Assembly: GCA_026994225.1 (NCBI GenBank)
Contig: JALWRI010000128.1
Coordinates: 1-35,793 of the forward strand
Source: Gammaproteobacteria bacterium
GTDB taxonomy: Bacteria; Pseudomonadota; Gammaproteobacteria; GRL18
Direction of reading: 5' to 3'
Length of the DNA: 35,793 bases
The notes beneath the pieces are model-generated. The model did no database searches, was not told the origin of the DNA, and saw nothing but the letters and a program-made list of their open reading frames with translations. Shown piece after piece: positions 18,403-27,989 of the stretch. A program made the position numbers and the translations under genes. Each line of letters begins with the position of its first letter. The first letter of the stretch is position 1.

Positions 18403-20358
18403 TTAACTAAATACAATATTCATCATAATCATTAATACGACTAAAAATAATATCGTCATAATACCTCCTGCACGCATAAAGTCAGGTACTCGATAACCTG
18501 CAGGCCCCATAATTAAGGCATTAACTTGATGGGTAGGGATAAGAAACGAATTAGAGGTTGCTAATGCTACAGTTAACGCAAATATAGCCGGATTAGCATC
18601 TACACCAATTGCAATATTTACAGCTAATGGCACTAATAATACCGTTGCCCCTACATTCGACATCACCAAAGTGAAAAACGTGGCTAAGACAGCAACTGCT
18701 GTTTGAATAACCCATACTGGCATATCGCCAACAACCGCCAATGTTTGTTCTGCAATCCATTTAGCTGTCCCTGACGTTTCCACTGCTAATCCTAACGGAA
18801 TTAAACTAGCTAATAAAAATACCGTTTTCCAGGATACTGCTTCATACGCTTCCTCAATTTTTAGTACCCCTGACAATACCATCCCAATAGCACCTGTTAA
18901 TAAAGCAATGGATAAGCGTAAATCCGTAAATAGCACCATAGATAATGCAATCACAAAAAATATTCCTGCCCATACTAATTTATTAGGACGGGTTTCTTCA
19001 TGCGGATATTCTGTTGTTACCACTACAAAATTTTTATCTTTATTAACACGTGCTAAATTATCCCATAACGTGTGTACAACCAGCGTATCCCCCGCATTAA
19101 AAGGCAAATCACGAATACCTTCCCCGCCACTCATTGTCTCTCCATTACGATGCAAAGCAACCATTGCTAAACCATATGCTTTACGTAACCAAACATCTTT
19201 GGCACTTTTTCCTATAAGTTGTGAACTCGGTGGTATCACCACTTCTGCAATCCCTGATTTAGAAGATGACAAAGCATCTGAGAAATAATCTAATTCATTT
19301 TTAATAATTAAGTTAAATTTCTCTGCAAAAGCCTGCACATTAATATTTGAGGCTAAAATTCCTAATACCGTATTCGCTTCAATTTTATAATCCCTTGCCA
19401 CACCATTAGGACCTATACACATTTCTTTAGCATTTCCTGCTGCAGCAACAATACGTACTTTTTCATCATGTTCTATATCATTTAAAATTTTCCCCACTAA
19501 CACACTGTCTTCAGGAATAATCACTTCAAACATAGCATATTTAATACCATAAATTTGTTGAAAATACTCCATCGTATCTGTTGCAGAAGATGCCTCTTCT
19601 TTTTTTGTTGATGCCGGTAACACAAATCGTCCGGCTAAAACAAAATAAATAATTCCAGTAAACACCAGAGCTAAACCTATCGGTGTTACTGAAAATAGCC
19701 CCCACGTTTCCATTTGTTGGGTAGCTGGTAAGGCTTTATTTGAAGTTAAAATCAAATCATTCAATAAGATTAAAGGGGAAGAACCTACCATCGTCACTGT
19801 ACCACCTAAAATAGCACAAAAACCCATTGGCATTAATAGCCGTGACATGGATAAACCAGAACGTGCAGAGATACGACTCACTACTGGTAAAAATAATGCT
19901 GCCGCACCAACATTTTGCATAAAGGAAGAAATAATCCCTACAGTACTTGATATAATGGGGATAATACGGGTTTCTGTTTTTCCTCCAATTTTTAAAATAA
20001 AGGCAGCAACTTGTGTCATAATTCCAGTTTTATCTAGTCCTGCTCCAATAATCATTACCGCAATAATGGACATCACTGCATTACTGGAAAAACCATCAAA
20101 TAGATTATTGCTTAATACCAAGCCTGCTTCTAAACCCATCAATGGGGCAAATAATGTTGACAACCCTAATAAGACCATAATAGTAATTGCAGCAACATCT
20201 ACATCCACAATTTCAAAAGCAAATAAATAAATGGTTAAAATCAATAGCCCCATCACCCAGGCAACTTCAACACTAGGTACTACCGATGCCATAAATAATG
20301 CAACGATTAAGGATATAATCCCGGCAACAATTTTCTTTTTCTGGTCTTTATCATTCAT
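18403..20358 (-). CDS. SLC13/DASS-family anion transporter with two RCK_C (TrkA-C) domains
   Basis: This 651-residue membrane protein has about five helices, a cytoplasmic insert (about 255-425) and then six or more helices. The insert holds two RCK_C/TrkA-C-like domains (EVIIPEDSVLVGKILNDIEH and EVVIPPSSQLIGKSAKDVWL). The transport half contains SNVGATVLLVPLAVNIA and PTHQVNALIMGPAGY, typical of bacterial SLC13-type proteins annotated as sulfate, dicarboxylate or general anion permeases. The substrate cannot be read from sequence. The neighbouring NhaD fits a Na+-coupled mechanism. ATG 20358 has AGAAG upstream. It is the first gene of the pair, and the 199 bases upstream to the tRNA hold only weak promoter-like sequence (GATAAT near the start). 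Confidence 0.88.
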   Translation of the reverse strand: MNDKDQKKKIVAGIISLIVALFMASVVPSVEVAWVMGLLILTIYLFAFEIVDVDVAAITIMVLLGLSTLFAPLMGLEAGLVLSNNLFDGFSSNAVMSIIAVMIIGAGLDKTGIMTQVAAFILKIGGKTETRIIPIISSTVGIISSFMQNVGAAALFLPVVSRISARSGLSMSRLLMPMGFCAILGGTVTMVGSSPLILLNDLILTSNKALPATQQMETWGLFSVTPIGLALVFTGIIYFVLAGRFVLPASTKKEEASSATDTMEYFQQIYGIKYAMFEVIIPEDSVLVGKILNDIEHDEKVRIVAAAGNAKEMCIGPNGVARDYKIEANTVLGILASNINVQAFAEKFNLIIKNELDYFSDALSSSKSGIAEVVIPPSSQLIGKSAKDVWLRKAYGLAMVALHRNGETMSGGEGIRDLPFNAGDTLVVHTLWDNLARVNKDKNFVVVTTEYPHEETRPNKLVWAGIFFVIALSMVLFTDLRLSIALLTGAIGMVLSGVLKIEEAYEAVSWKTVFLLASLIPLGLAVETSGTAKWIAEQTLAVVGDMPVWVIQTAVAVLATFFTLVMSNVGATVLLVPLAVNIAIGVDANPAIFALTVALATSNSFLIPTHQVNALIMGPAGYRVPDFMRAGGIMTILFLVVLMIMMNIVFS

Positions 20359-20557
20359 AGCTTCTACTTTATCCTATGTTTAGGGTATACAGGCACACAT
20401 TATCCATTTAATTATTGCTAAAACACAGTTATATTTTATCGGCTCGCTATTATATAAGTTTTTAACTAAGCAGTAAATCTACCCATATACTACTATGATA
20501 ACCTGGAATTTAAAACTTTATAATATAATATGACATCATTGAGAGAGAAACAAGAAA

Positions 20558-20634
20558 TGGCGCGCTTGAAGGGAGTCGAACCCCTAACCGCTCAGTTCGT
20601 AGCCGAGTACTCTATCCAATTGAGCTACAAGCGC
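20558..20634 (-). tRNA. tRNA-Arg(ACG)
   Basis: A 77-base cloverleaf with encoded CCA. The acceptor stem GCGCTTG pairs with CAAGCGC; the D arm contains AGCTCAATTGGATAGAG; the anticodon loop CTACGAA gives ACG; the T arm contains GGTTCGACTCC. It decodes CGN arginine codons. This tRNA is usually found after csrA and tRNA-Ser in gammaproteobacteria. Confidence 0.97.
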
Positions 20635-20644
20635 GTGGAGGTGT

Positions 20645-20673
20645 ATTGTGAACATATTTACCTGATACGTCAA
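20645..20673 (-). promoter_or_regulatory. Promoter for tRNA-Arg
   Basis: On the minus strand TTGACG (20668-20673), a 17-base spacer and CACAAT (20645-20650) lie just upstream of the tRNA 5' end at 20634, placing the start about seven bases before it. The -35 is strong and the -10 is imperfect. Confidence 0.5.
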
Positions 20674-20677
20674 GTAA

Positions 20678-20712
20678 ATTATTTATATATACTATATAGT
20701 TATATAAATAAT
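20678..20712. repeat. Near-perfect all-AT palindrome between the two tRNA genes
   Basis: ATTATTTATATA and TATATAAATAAT are exact inverted copies around CTATATAG, itself a palindrome, with one extra base on the left side. It abuts the 3' CCA of tRNA-Ser. It could be a cruciform-prone site or an unusual AU-only terminator for tRNA-Ser. Confidence 0.55.
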
Positions 20713-20804
20713 GGCGGAGAGAGAGGGATTCGAACCCTCGATGAGGTATTAAGCCCCATACTCCCTTAGCAGGGGAGCGCCTTCAGCCGCTCGGCCATCT
20801 CTCC
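20712..20804 (-). tRNA. tRNA-Ser(GCU)
   Basis: A 93-base type II tRNA with encoded CCA. The acceptor stem GGAGAGA pairs with TCTCTCC; the anticodon loop CTGCTAA between CTCCC and GGGAG gives GCU. A long variable arm (about 18 bases) precedes the T arm GGTTCGAATCC. It decodes AGY serine codons. Confidence 0.97.
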
Positions 20805-20815
20805 AAGAGTTGGCA

Positions 20816-20844
20816 ATTATAGAGCAAGTTACTGCTCAGGTAAA
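20816..20844 (-). promoter_or_regulatory. Promoter for tRNA-Ser
   Basis: On the minus strand TTTACC (20839-20844), a 17-base spacer and a perfect TATAAT (20816-20821) lie just after the csrA stop, putting transcription start a few bases before the tRNA 5' end (20804). Confidence 0.6.
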
Positions 20845-20847
20845 GTA

Positions 20848-21033
20848 TTATATTTCATCTGGCTCTACTTTTTCACGTTGGATACGTTCATATATCTCTT
20901 CACGATGTACAGATACTTCTTTTGGCGCATTAATACCGACACGCACTTGATTTCCTTTAACCCCTAACACGGTAATCGTAACATCATCACCAATAATAAG
21001 TGATTCACCCACTCTACGAGTTAAAATAAGCAT
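20848..21033 (-). CDS. csrA: Carbon storage regulator CsrA
   Basis: CsrA is a small homodimeric RNA-binding protein that controls translation and stability of many mRNAs by binding GGA motifs. The 61-residue product has the family start [20 protein letters not shown] and the C-terminal [10 protein letters not shown] with R44, which together with L4 and R6 forms the RNA-binding surface. ATG 21033 is preceded by AAGGAGG. The longer frame from 21051 reads through that ribosome-binding site and is rejected. It lies between lysC (80-base gap) and tRNA-Ser, the usual gammaproteobacterial order. Confidence 0.97.
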   Translation of the reverse strand: MLILTRRVGESLIIGDDVTITVLGVKGNQVRVGINAPKEVSVHREEIYERIQREKVEPDEI

Positions 21034-21113
21034 TTTTAAACCTCCTTCCAATCTCTTTGCAGCTATTACGTTACCATAACACTAACAATCACTGATTAAT
21101 TAATGAACCACCA

Positions 21114-22340
21114 CTATATTTCTGGCTTCCCTTCTAATTCAAATGCATCATGTAATGCTCTTACAGCTAATTCTAAATACTTTTCATCCACTACCACCGA
21201 AATTTTAATTTCTGAAGTAGAAATCATACGTAAATTAATTCTTTCATTTGCTAAAGTGCCAAACATTTTACTTGCAATCCCCGCATGAGAACGCATACCT
21301 ACACCAACCAAGGATATTTTTACTATAGTATTATCTCCAGAGACTTTTTGTGCACCCAAAGAATCAGAGGTAACTTGTAAAATTTCCAAGGCCTTATCAT
21401 AATCATTACGATGTACGGTAAAGGTAAAATCAGTCGTACTATCTTCTGCAATATTCTGAATGATCATATCTATTTCAATATTTGCATCACTAATCGGACC
21501 TAGTATATGGTATGCCACACCGGGTCTATCTGGCACGCCTTGTATGGTTAATTTTGCTTCATCTTTATTAAAAGCAATGCCACATACTTTTACCTGTTCC
21601 ACATCTGAGTCCTCATAAGTAATTACTGTCCCATTACCTTCTTCAAAGCTGGAGAGTACTCGTAACGGAACGTTATATTTTCCAGCAAATTCTACTGCAC
21701 GAATTTGAATAACCTTTGAACCTAAACTTGCCATTTCTAACATTTCTTCAAACGTAATTTTATCTAATCGGCGTGCTTTAGGTACAATTCTTGGATCTGT
21801 TGTATAGACACCATCTACATCGGTATATATTTGACATTCCTCAGCATTTAATGCAGCCGCTAATGCTACGCCTGTGGTATCTGATCCTCCACGCCCTAAT
21901 GTCGTGATATTACCGTTTTCATCTACCCCTTGAAAACCAGCAATAACCACGATTCTGCCTTCATCCAGATCCGCTCGAACAGGGGTTTCATCAATATCTA
22001 AAATACGTGCTTTATTATGTGCGCTGTCTGTGAGTATACGCACTTGCCCACCTGTATACGAACGAGCAGCACAGCCTAAATCTTCCAATGCCATGGATAA
22101 TAATGCAATAGTTACTTGCTCTCCAGTAGAAAGTAAAACATCTAATTCCCGAGAATTTTTTTTAGCGGTCATTTGCTCAGCTAATGTCAGCAAACGATTT
22201 GTTTCCCCACTCATAGCAGAAACGACGACTACTACTTGATTACCTTGATTTCGATATTGCGCTACTTTTTTTGCTACATTTTTAATGCGCTTAACATCTC
22301 CAACAGAGGTACCACCATATTTTTGAACAATTAAAGCCAT
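21114..22340 (-). CDS. lysC: Aspartate kinase
   Basis: A cytoplasmic enzyme that phosphorylates aspartate, the first step toward lysine, threonine, methionine and diaminopimelate. The 408-residue protein begins with the kinase signature KYGGTSVG (7-14), has the catalytic-domain segments LLSTGEQVT and GRGGSDTTGVALAAAL, and ends in two ACT domains (about 265-408) for amino-acid feedback. The length fits the monofunctional LysC of this group, which lacks homoserine dehydrogenase. Ribosome-binding sequence before ATG 22340 is weak. The 157 bases to alaS contain no lysine-riboswitch-sized leader. Confidence 0.96.
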   Translation of the reverse strand: MALIVQKYGGTSVGDVKRIKNVAKKVAQYRNQGNQVVVVVSAMSGETNRLLTLAEQMTAKKNSRELDVLLSTGEQVTIALLSMALEDLGCAARSYTGGQVRILTDSAHNKARILDIDETPVRADLDEGRIVVIAGFQGVDENGNITTLGRGGSDTTGVALAAALNAEECQIYTDVDGVYTTDPRIVPKARRLDKITFEEMLEMASLGSKVIQIRAVEFAGKYNVPLRVLSSFEEGNGTVITYEDSDVEQVKVCGIAFNKDEAKLTIQGVPDRPGVAYHILGPISDANIEIDMIIQNIAEDSTTDFTFTVHRNDYDKALEILQVTSDSLGAQKVSGDNTIVKISLVGVGMRSHAGIASKMFGTLANERINLRMISTSEIKISVVVDEKYLELAVRALHDAFELEGKPEI

Positions 22341-22414
22341 TACACACTACTTTTTTTCTATATCATAAAAATTATTATTCCTCTACCCTATTAATAACAA
22401 GGCAAGGGCTGAAC

Positions 22415-22443
22415 ATTATATACTCACCCCTGACTACATTACC
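22415..22443 (-). promoter_or_regulatory. Possible lysC promoter
   Basis: A perfect TATAAT (22415-22420, minus strand) lies about 75 bases before the lysC start. The -35 at 17 bases (GGTAAT) is poor. If used, the leader is too short for a lysine riboswitch. Confidence 0.3.
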
Positions 22444-22497
22444 AGTAAATATTCGCTATCCCCTCCTTTTACTATGTTCGAGGCAAAGAAATAACGA

Positions 22498-25095
22498 CTA
22501 GGAAAGTTGTTGTTCTACCCACTGTGGTACTTGAGCCAAAATATCAGGCAGCTTATCGTTTACTTTACCCGCACCACGTGCTACTTCAGGACGCCCCCCT
22601 CCTTTGCCATCTAAAAGTGGCGCAATATATTTGATAATATCCCCTGCTTTTACTTTTTTACTCATATCCTTACTCACCCCTGCCACTAATTTTACCTGTT
22701 CACCTTGTACACTTGCTAACACCACAACACAACAGCATAACTTGCTTTTAAATTGCTCAAGCATTTCCATTAAGCTGTTATCATCCATATTATCAAAAGC
22801 ATGTACCAATACCTTAATACCTTGAATATCCTTTGCCTGTGATAACAACTGAGCACTTTCATTGCTCGCAAGTTTACTTTTTAATCGTGCTAATTCTTTT
22901 TCCAAATATGTATTTTTATCTATTATTTGTGTAATACGTTGTACTGCGTTTTTTCTATCTGCTTTTATTTTCTCTAAAATGGCTAGCATATCCTGTTCTT
23001 CAGAGTGCAACCATGTTACAGCAACTTCCCCTGCTACCGCTTCAATGCGCCGAACACCTGCTGCTATGCCTGTTTCACTGATAATTTTAAAGATACCAAT
23101 ATCACCCGTTTGTTTAACGTGCGTTCCCCCACACAGTTCTACCGAGAAATCACTTAATTTCAAAACCCGTACTGTTTCGCCATATTTTTCACCAAATAAA
23201 GCCATTGCACCGCTTTCTTTAGCTTCCTCAATAGCCATTAAACGTGTTTCAGACAGGTGATTTGCTCTAATATGACTATTTACTATTTGTTCTATTTCCC
23301 ATAATTGATCTGCATTCACCGGTTCAAAATGGGAAAAATCAAAACGTAAACGTTGATCATTCACTAAGGATCCCTTTTGTTGTACATGATTACCTAAAAC
23401 CTGACGTAAGGCTGCATGTAATAAATGTGTAGCAGAATGATGCCGAATAATATCCAGGCGGCGTTTTTCATTAACTTTCGCCCTTACTCTATCATCAACA
23501 TGTAAAACCCCTTTAACAACAACTCCAGTATGCATAAAGGCTGCTTTTTGTTTTTGTGTATCTTGCACATCAAAACATGCTGCTTGCGTATCTAATATTC
23601 CTGTATCACCAACTTGCCCTCCAGATTCTGCATAAAAGGGAGTATGATCCAAAACAATGCTACCTTCTTGTCCTGCTTGTAATGCGTGTACTGCCTCCCC
23701 ATTTTGATATATTGCTACAATCTGGCTTTCTTCTTGCAATGTATCATAACCATTAAATTCAGTATTAACATCAATGAGTAAACCTTGATCAGTCGTAACA
23801 AATTTATCTTGTTTACGAGCTCGTTGCCGCTGTTTTGCCATTGCTTTATCAAAACCGGCTTGATCAATTTCTAATTGTCGTTCACGAGCAATATCTGCCG
23901 TTAAATCAGCAGGAAATCCATACGTATCATATAAGCGAAAAACCTCTTCACCAGGAATTACCGTACCGGATAATTGCGCTAAAATGGTGTCTAAAATTTG
24001 TAATCCTTGTTCCAGAGTACGTGCAAATTGTTGTTCTTCTTTTTTTAGTACCTTTTTTACTTGTTCTTTTGCAGCCGCTAATTCTGGATATGCTACCCCC
24101 ATCTCTTTGACTAATACATCAGTAAGCGTATAGAAAAAATAGTTTTTTATGCCTAATTTATTTCCATGCCGTATCGCTCTACGAATAATACGTCGTAATA
24201 CATATCCTTCTCCCTCATTAGACGGAATAACCCCATCAGTAATTAAAAAAGCACAAGAACGAATATGATCTGCAATAACTCGTAATGATTTATTATCTAA
24301 ATCATCTCTATTTGCTATTTTTGCAGCCGCTTTAATCAGATTTTGGAAAATATCAATCTCATAATTATTATGTACCCCTTGTAAAATAGCAGCCAAACGT
24401 TCTAACCCCATCCCCGTATCGACAGAAGGTTTAGGTAAAGGATGTAAAACACCCTGTGCATCACGGTTATATTGCATAAAAACTAAATTCCAAATTTCAA
24501 TATACCGATCACCGTCTTCCTCTGGCGATCCTGGTGGCCCCCCTGCTATCTTTTCACCATGATCATAAAAAATTTCGCTACAAGGTCCACAAGGCCCTGT
24601 TTCTCCCATTGACCAAAAATTATCCTTTGTGCCAATATAAGAAAATCTGTCTTTAGATATGTTAATTTCATTCAACCAAATTTCTGCTGCCTCCTCATCT
24701 TCTTCAAATACGGTTATCCATAACCGCTCTTTTGGTAATTGCAATACCTCTGTAAGATATTGCCATGAAAAATGAATGGCCTCACGTTTAAAATAATCGC
24801 CAAAGCTAAAATTACCTAACATTTCAAAAAAGGTATGATGACGAGCCGTATACCCTACATTTTCTAAATCATTATGTTTTCCACCCGCTCGTACACACCG
24901 CTGACTTGATACCGCACGAGTATAAGATCGCTTATCTTTACCTAAAAAAACATCTTTAAATTGTACCATTCCGGCATTCGTAAAGAGTAAACTGGGATCA
25001 TCAGGCACCACTAAAGGACTACTCGGTACAATAGTATGTTGATGTTGCTGAAAAAAATCTAAAAATGATTGACGAATTTCTGCACTGCTTTTCAT
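22498..25095 (-). CDS. alaS: Alanyl-tRNA synthetase
   Basis: A class II aminoacyl-tRNA synthetase that charges tRNA-Ala and edits mischarged serine or glycine. The 865-residue length is normal. The N-terminal catalytic domain includes [32 protein letters not shown] and GMGLERLAA. The editing domain has the zinc-site motifs [12 protein letters not shown] (about 550-560) and ELCGGTH (about 650-656). The C-terminal DHHA1 domain ends with [12 protein letters not shown] (about 835). ATG 25095 gives the family start. A TATTAT sits about 20 bases upstream. Confidence 0.98.
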   Translation of the reverse strand: MKSSAEIRQSFLDFFQQHQHTIVPSSPLVVPDDPSLLFTNAGMVQFKDVFLGKDKRSYTRAVSSQRCVRAGGKHNDLENVGYTARHHTFFEMLGNFSFGDYFKREAIHFSWQYLTEVLQLPKERLWITVFEEDEEAAEIWLNEINISKDRFSYIGTKDNFWSMGETGPCGPCSEIFYDHGEKIAGGPPGSPEEDGDRYIEIWNLVFMQYNRDAQGVLHPLPKPSVDTGMGLERLAAILQGVHNNYEIDIFQNLIKAAAKIANRDDLDNKSLRVIADHIRSCAFLITDGVIPSNEGEGYVLRRIIRRAIRHGNKLGIKNYFFYTLTDVLVKEMGVAYPELAAAKEQVKKVLKKEEQQFARTLEQGLQILDTILAQLSGTVIPGEEVFRLYDTYGFPADLTADIARERQLEIDQAGFDKAMAKQRQRARKQDKFVTTDQGLLIDVNTEFNGYDTLQEESQIVAIYQNGEAVHALQAGQEGSIVLDHTPFYAESGGQVGDTGILDTQAACFDVQDTQKQKAAFMHTGVVVKGVLHVDDRVRAKVNEKRRLDIIRHHSATHLLHAALRQVLGNHVQQKGSLVNDQRLRFDFSHFEPVNADQLWEIEQIVNSHIRANHLSETRLMAIEEAKESGAMALFGEKYGETVRVLKLSDFSVELCGGTHVKQTGDIGIFKIISETGIAAGVRRIEAVAGEVAVTWLHSEEQDMLAILEKIKADRKNAVQRITQIIDKNTYLEKELARLKSKLASNESAQLLSQAKDIQGIKVLVHAFDNMDDNSLMEMLEQFKSKLCCCVVVLASVQGEQVKLVAGVSKDMSKKVKAGDIIKYIAPLLDGKGGGRPEVARGAGKVNDKLPDILAQVPQWVEQQLS

Positions 25096-25272
25096 CCACT
25101 CAACCCCATAATAGGTAATGCATTAAGATTGTACTAATATTACACTTAGGATATGTCCTGCTTACAGGTTTTTACCGCGTACAAAGAGTACAGGAAAAAA
25201 TTTTTAAAGCAAGCCAAGCCAGTAAAGAAGCAGCTATTTATAACCTTATTATTCTGTCAATTTCAGGATACA

Positions 25273-25512
25273 ATGATGCGTATTTTTAACAACTTATTGT
25301 TAAAACAAAAACTTATCGCCATTATTATGATAACCAATAGTAGCATTTTAATCACAGCGTCTATTACCTTTTTAAGTATTGATTTTATCAATGTACGTAA
25401 AAAAGGGGTTAAATCAAGCTATCGACGAGGAGAAAGAAATCGCGCTATTTTACACGTTGTGCTTGGAAGTCTTGGGATATTATTAAGTCTATTCGTTTTA
25501 TTATTTTTTTAG
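25273..25512 (+). CDS. Small two-helix membrane protein, resembling the start of a sensor kinase
   Basis: ATG 25273 (or the adjacent ATG) follows CAGGAT and opens a 79-residue frame. Residues 2-35 (FNNLLLKQKLIAIIM then a hydrophobic segment and FLSIDFINVRK) resemble the N-terminal membrane segment of CHASE8-type sensor kinases and cyclases. After a basic stretch (KSSYRRGERNR) a second membrane helix ends the protein, where a sensor domain would normally begin. It could be a genuine small membrane protein or the relic of a larger sensor gene. Codons upstream to 25153 are open but have no good start. It is convergent with the dehydratase gene, overlapping it by 12 bases. Confidence 0.5.
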   Translation: MMRIFNNLLLKQKLIAIIMITNSSILITASITFLSIDFINVRKKGVKSSYRRGERNRAILHVVLGSLGILLSLFVLLFF

Positions 25513-25992
25513 AAATACTGCTAATTGCCCTGTTGCGATAATGCTTTTGCTCCTGTTTTCTGAACTTGTTGTTGCCGTAAATTGATAACGCAACAAGGTA
25601 TCATCTGCTACTATTTTCTCTACTTGAATGTTTAATGCTTGCTCTAAGGTATGCAAAACTGCTACGTTTAATAATACCTTACGTACTGATACTAAATATC
25701 CTTGCTGTACGAGAGCCGGAACAGCTGACAAGGTCTGAGAAGATAATTGTCTACTGAGTGACGCATGTAATGCCATAGCCTGCGCTGCATATTCTACAAT
25801 ACAGTATGCTGGCAAATTCCCTTGATAAGAAAGGGGATTATCTACACGCAAATGACTAGAGGTCTGAGCCACTAATAATACTTCATCACATACGCTTACC
25901 TTATCGAGTAATACCATTTTCCCCTGATGTGGTATCCAATCACTCAAACATAAGTTATCCAAATATGAAGCCGTTAATCTATTGATAGACAT
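25501..25992 (-). CDS. apeP: ApeP-like 3-hydroxyacyl-ACP dehydratase
   Basis: This 163-residue hotdog-fold protein belongs to the FabZ-like dehydratases of aryl-polyene pathways. The signature IPHQGKMVLLDKV (about 20-32) carries the probable catalytic His, and LPAYCIVEYAAQAMALHASL (about 60-79) carries the Glu in the central helix. In characterised APE systems ApeP pairs with ApeI to dehydrate the growing polyene, and both are present here. Its ATG overlaps the preceding chain length factor by 19 bases. It is the last gene of the five-gene operon. Confidence 0.82.
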   Translation of the reverse strand: MSINRLTASYLDNLCLSDWIPHQGKMVLLDKVSVCDEVLLVAQTSSHLRVDNPLSYQGNLPAYCIVEYAAQAMALHASLSRQLSSQTLSAVPALVQQGYLVSVRKVLLNVAVLHTLEQALNIQVEKIVADDTLLRYQFTATTSSENRSKSIIATGQLAVFLKK

Positions 25993-26792
25993 TGCAATTG
26001 AACCTGTATAGCTAAATGTTTACGATAAGGAAAATAAATAATACTATTTTGGCGTTGTGCTATCTTTTCTAGTAGCAATAACCCTTGCATTGCTGCATTA
26101 TTTTCTATCAATGGTACTAATTGTGGAATAGAAATATTACTTCCTGTTATTTTGCTCAATGGTAATGTGATTTGGCATTGAGCAATGCTTTTAGGGTAAC
26201 GTTTAGTTGTCAGTAACAATGCTATGCCACAATCTTCATTCGCTGAATAATGTGTGCTAAGTGGCGGCGGTGTAATGCTATCATATACCACTAATAAAAC
26301 AGCTTGACTATCTGTATTAAGGATACTTGCAGCCTCTAGTAATGCGATTTGGAAAGTGTGTTTTCCACCTGCTATACTGGTGGAAGAGGCAGTATTATGA
26401 CTCGCTATACTCCAACAAGCAGCCGCTGCATTATGTACTGAGTTATGAAACTGTATAGGTGAAACAAACGGTTCTTTTGCCGCCAAGGATGTTGATAATT
26501 TATCTGCTATCGCTAAATCCCCCCCAAAAGAAGCAAACACTAATACCGGATCAATAATATACTCTGGTATCTTTTCCATCACTTGTTCTGCTAAATGTAC
26601 AGCAATCAAGGCTGTTTTATTCGCACGGCGTTTTTCTTTAGCCGGAATACTTTTTATTATCAAAGGGGTTCGCTTTTTTTGATAAACCGTTTTTTTTGAT
26701 AAAACAGCTTGTGCTTGTTGCCAATTTGCCATTCCTGGTGCAAATACAGCAATATTTTGTATATATAGGGTCTTTGCTACGGTCTCTTTCAC
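25974..26792 (-). CDS. Beta-ketoacyl synthase chain length factor (ApeC-like)
   Basis: A 272-residue ketosynthase-related protein of the small CLF-like family (N-terminal ketosynthase domain only). Residues about 112-130 (SPIQFHNSVHNAAAACWSIAS) correspond to the conserved FxxSVHNAxxG segment of this family. It lacks the GHTLGAAG histidine motif of active synthases. In APE systems such a protein partners the ketosynthase to set chain length, and here it lies directly after it. The start is GTG 26792, overlapping the ketosynthase stop as GTGA, which implies translational coupling and a fixed ratio of the two subunits. Confidence 0.82.
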   Translation of the reverse strand: MKETVAKTLYIQNIAVFAPGMANWQQAQAVLSKKTVYQKKRTPLIIKSIPAKEKRRANKTALIAVHLAEQVMEKIPEYIIDPVLVFASFGGDLAIADKLSTSLAAKEPFVSPIQFHNSVHNAAAACWSIASHNTASSTSIAGGKHTFQIALLEAASILNTDSQAVLLVVYDSITPPPLSTHYSANEDCGIALLLTTKRYPKSIAQCQITLPLSKITGSNISIPQLVPLIENNAAMQGLLLLEKIAQRQNSIIYFPYRKHLAIQVQLQCLSID

Positions 26793-27985
26793 ACATCTAG
26801 TCCTAAAATAACACTACAATTATTACCTCCAAAACCAAACGAGTTACTCATGACTTTATCCATCTTTTTATAATAACTTTGTAAGATAATATATCCTTCT
26901 ATTGCTGGATCAACGACTTCAGTATGTAAACTTTTTGGAATCCATTGCTCTTGTAATAAGATAGCACTGATAAGTATCTCGGTAATACCTGCTGCACCTA
27001 GTGTATGCCCTGTCCAACCTTTAGTAGAACTACACGGCACTTGTTTACCTAAAACACTTAAAAGTGCCTTATCTTCTGCTAAATCATTGCTTTTCGTTGC
27101 CGTACCATGTAAATTCACATAATCAATCATATCTTTACTACAAGATGCCCTTTGCAACGCTAACTGCATTGCTTTTGCCATCCCTTTTCCTGTTGGATCA
27201 GGGGTTGCCATGTGATAGGCATCACTACTTTCACCATAGCCTAATAAATTAATCTGCCCTGATTTTAAGCTAATACTTTCCTTTTTTTCCAAAATCGCAA
27301 ATCCAGCTGCTTCTCCTATCGAAATCCCTCGTCGATTTTTATCTGCAGGTTGACAGGGGAAAGGAGAAATCAATTCTAATGCCGAAAATCCATATAAAGT
27401 AGTATAACAAAGGCTATCTACTCCCCCTACAATAGCCGCATCACAAAAACCACTTTGAATAAAACGACTAGCATCTGCAAAAACTTTTGCACTAGAAGAA
27501 CAAGCAGTAGATACGACAAAAACAGGCCCGTCTAAATCACAATAATCACTAACAAACTGTGCCAAAGCAAAATTATCATGCGTCGTTGCATAATGATATG
27601 TTGCAGGGATGTCTTTTCCTTTAGATAAATAGTTTCTATACACTAATTCAGTTTCTAATATCCCTGACGTGCTAGTACCTAAAAATAGACCAATCCGTTG
27701 TGAACTATATTGTTTTTTCAATTTAGCTATTTTTTCCATAAAATGATCTTGTTGCAAAGCCAAATACGCTAAATAATGATTACGACAAGCATAATCTTGA
27801 TATGCTGAAGGAAATGTGAGGGTATCTATCTCCTTCACTCGCCCAATAAACATAGGTAACGCCGCATCATCAAAATCATACCTACGTAAACCACTATGGT
27901 TATTTAATAAAGCCTGACGTGTGACATCTATACCGCAACCTAATGCATTGGTTAATGTAAAACCTGTTAACTGTAATGGTATCAA
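26789..27985 (-). CDS. Beta-ketoacyl-ACP synthase (ApeO/FabF-like)
   Basis: The 398-residue thiolase-fold enzyme carries the complete Cys-His-His set: VSTACSSS (Cys about 162), NLHGTATKSND (His about 295) and GHTLGAAG (His about 328). GFGGNN near the C-terminus is also present. It would extend the acyl chain by decarboxylative condensation with malonyl-ACP. The start is TTG 27985 after AGGATG, only four bases after the upstream dehydratase stop; the nearby ATG is out of frame. Position beside the chain length factor favours the ApeO role over a housekeeping FabF. Confidence 0.88.
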   Translation of the reverse strand: MIPLQLTGFTLTNALGCGIDVTRQALLNNHSGLRRYDFDDAALPMFIGRVKEIDTLTFPSAYQDYACRNHYLAYLALQQDHFMEKIAKLKKQYSSQRIGLFLGTSTSGILETELVYRNYLSKGKDIPATYHYATTHDNFALAQFVSDYCDLDGPVFVVSTACSSSAKVFADASRFIQSGFCDAAIVGGVDSLCYTTLYGFSALELISPFPCQPADKNRRGISIGEAAGFAILEKKESISLKSGQINLLGYGESSDAYHMATPDPTGKGMAKAMQLALQRASCSKDMIDYVNLHGTATKSNDLAEDKALLSVLGKQVPCSSTKGWTGHTLGAAGITEILISAILLQEQWIPKSLHTEVVDPAIEGYIILQSYYKKMDKVMSNSFGFGGNNCSVILGLDV

Positions 27986-27989
27986 ATGC

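Noticed and set aside
17649-20230. Long plus-strand frames opposite nhaD and the SLC13-type gene
   Set aside because: Antisense shadows of membrane-protein codons, lacking starts with ribosome-binding sites.
20530-20769. Plus-strand frame across both tRNA genes
   Set aside because: It is the tRNA sequence read in the opposite direction; fragments such as GVEPLTAQFVAE are a well-known artefact of antisense tRNA.
22341-22497. Lysine riboswitch before lysC
   Set aside because: The space is 157 bases and no lysine-element stems or anti-terminator were seen; the possible leader would be about 75 bases.
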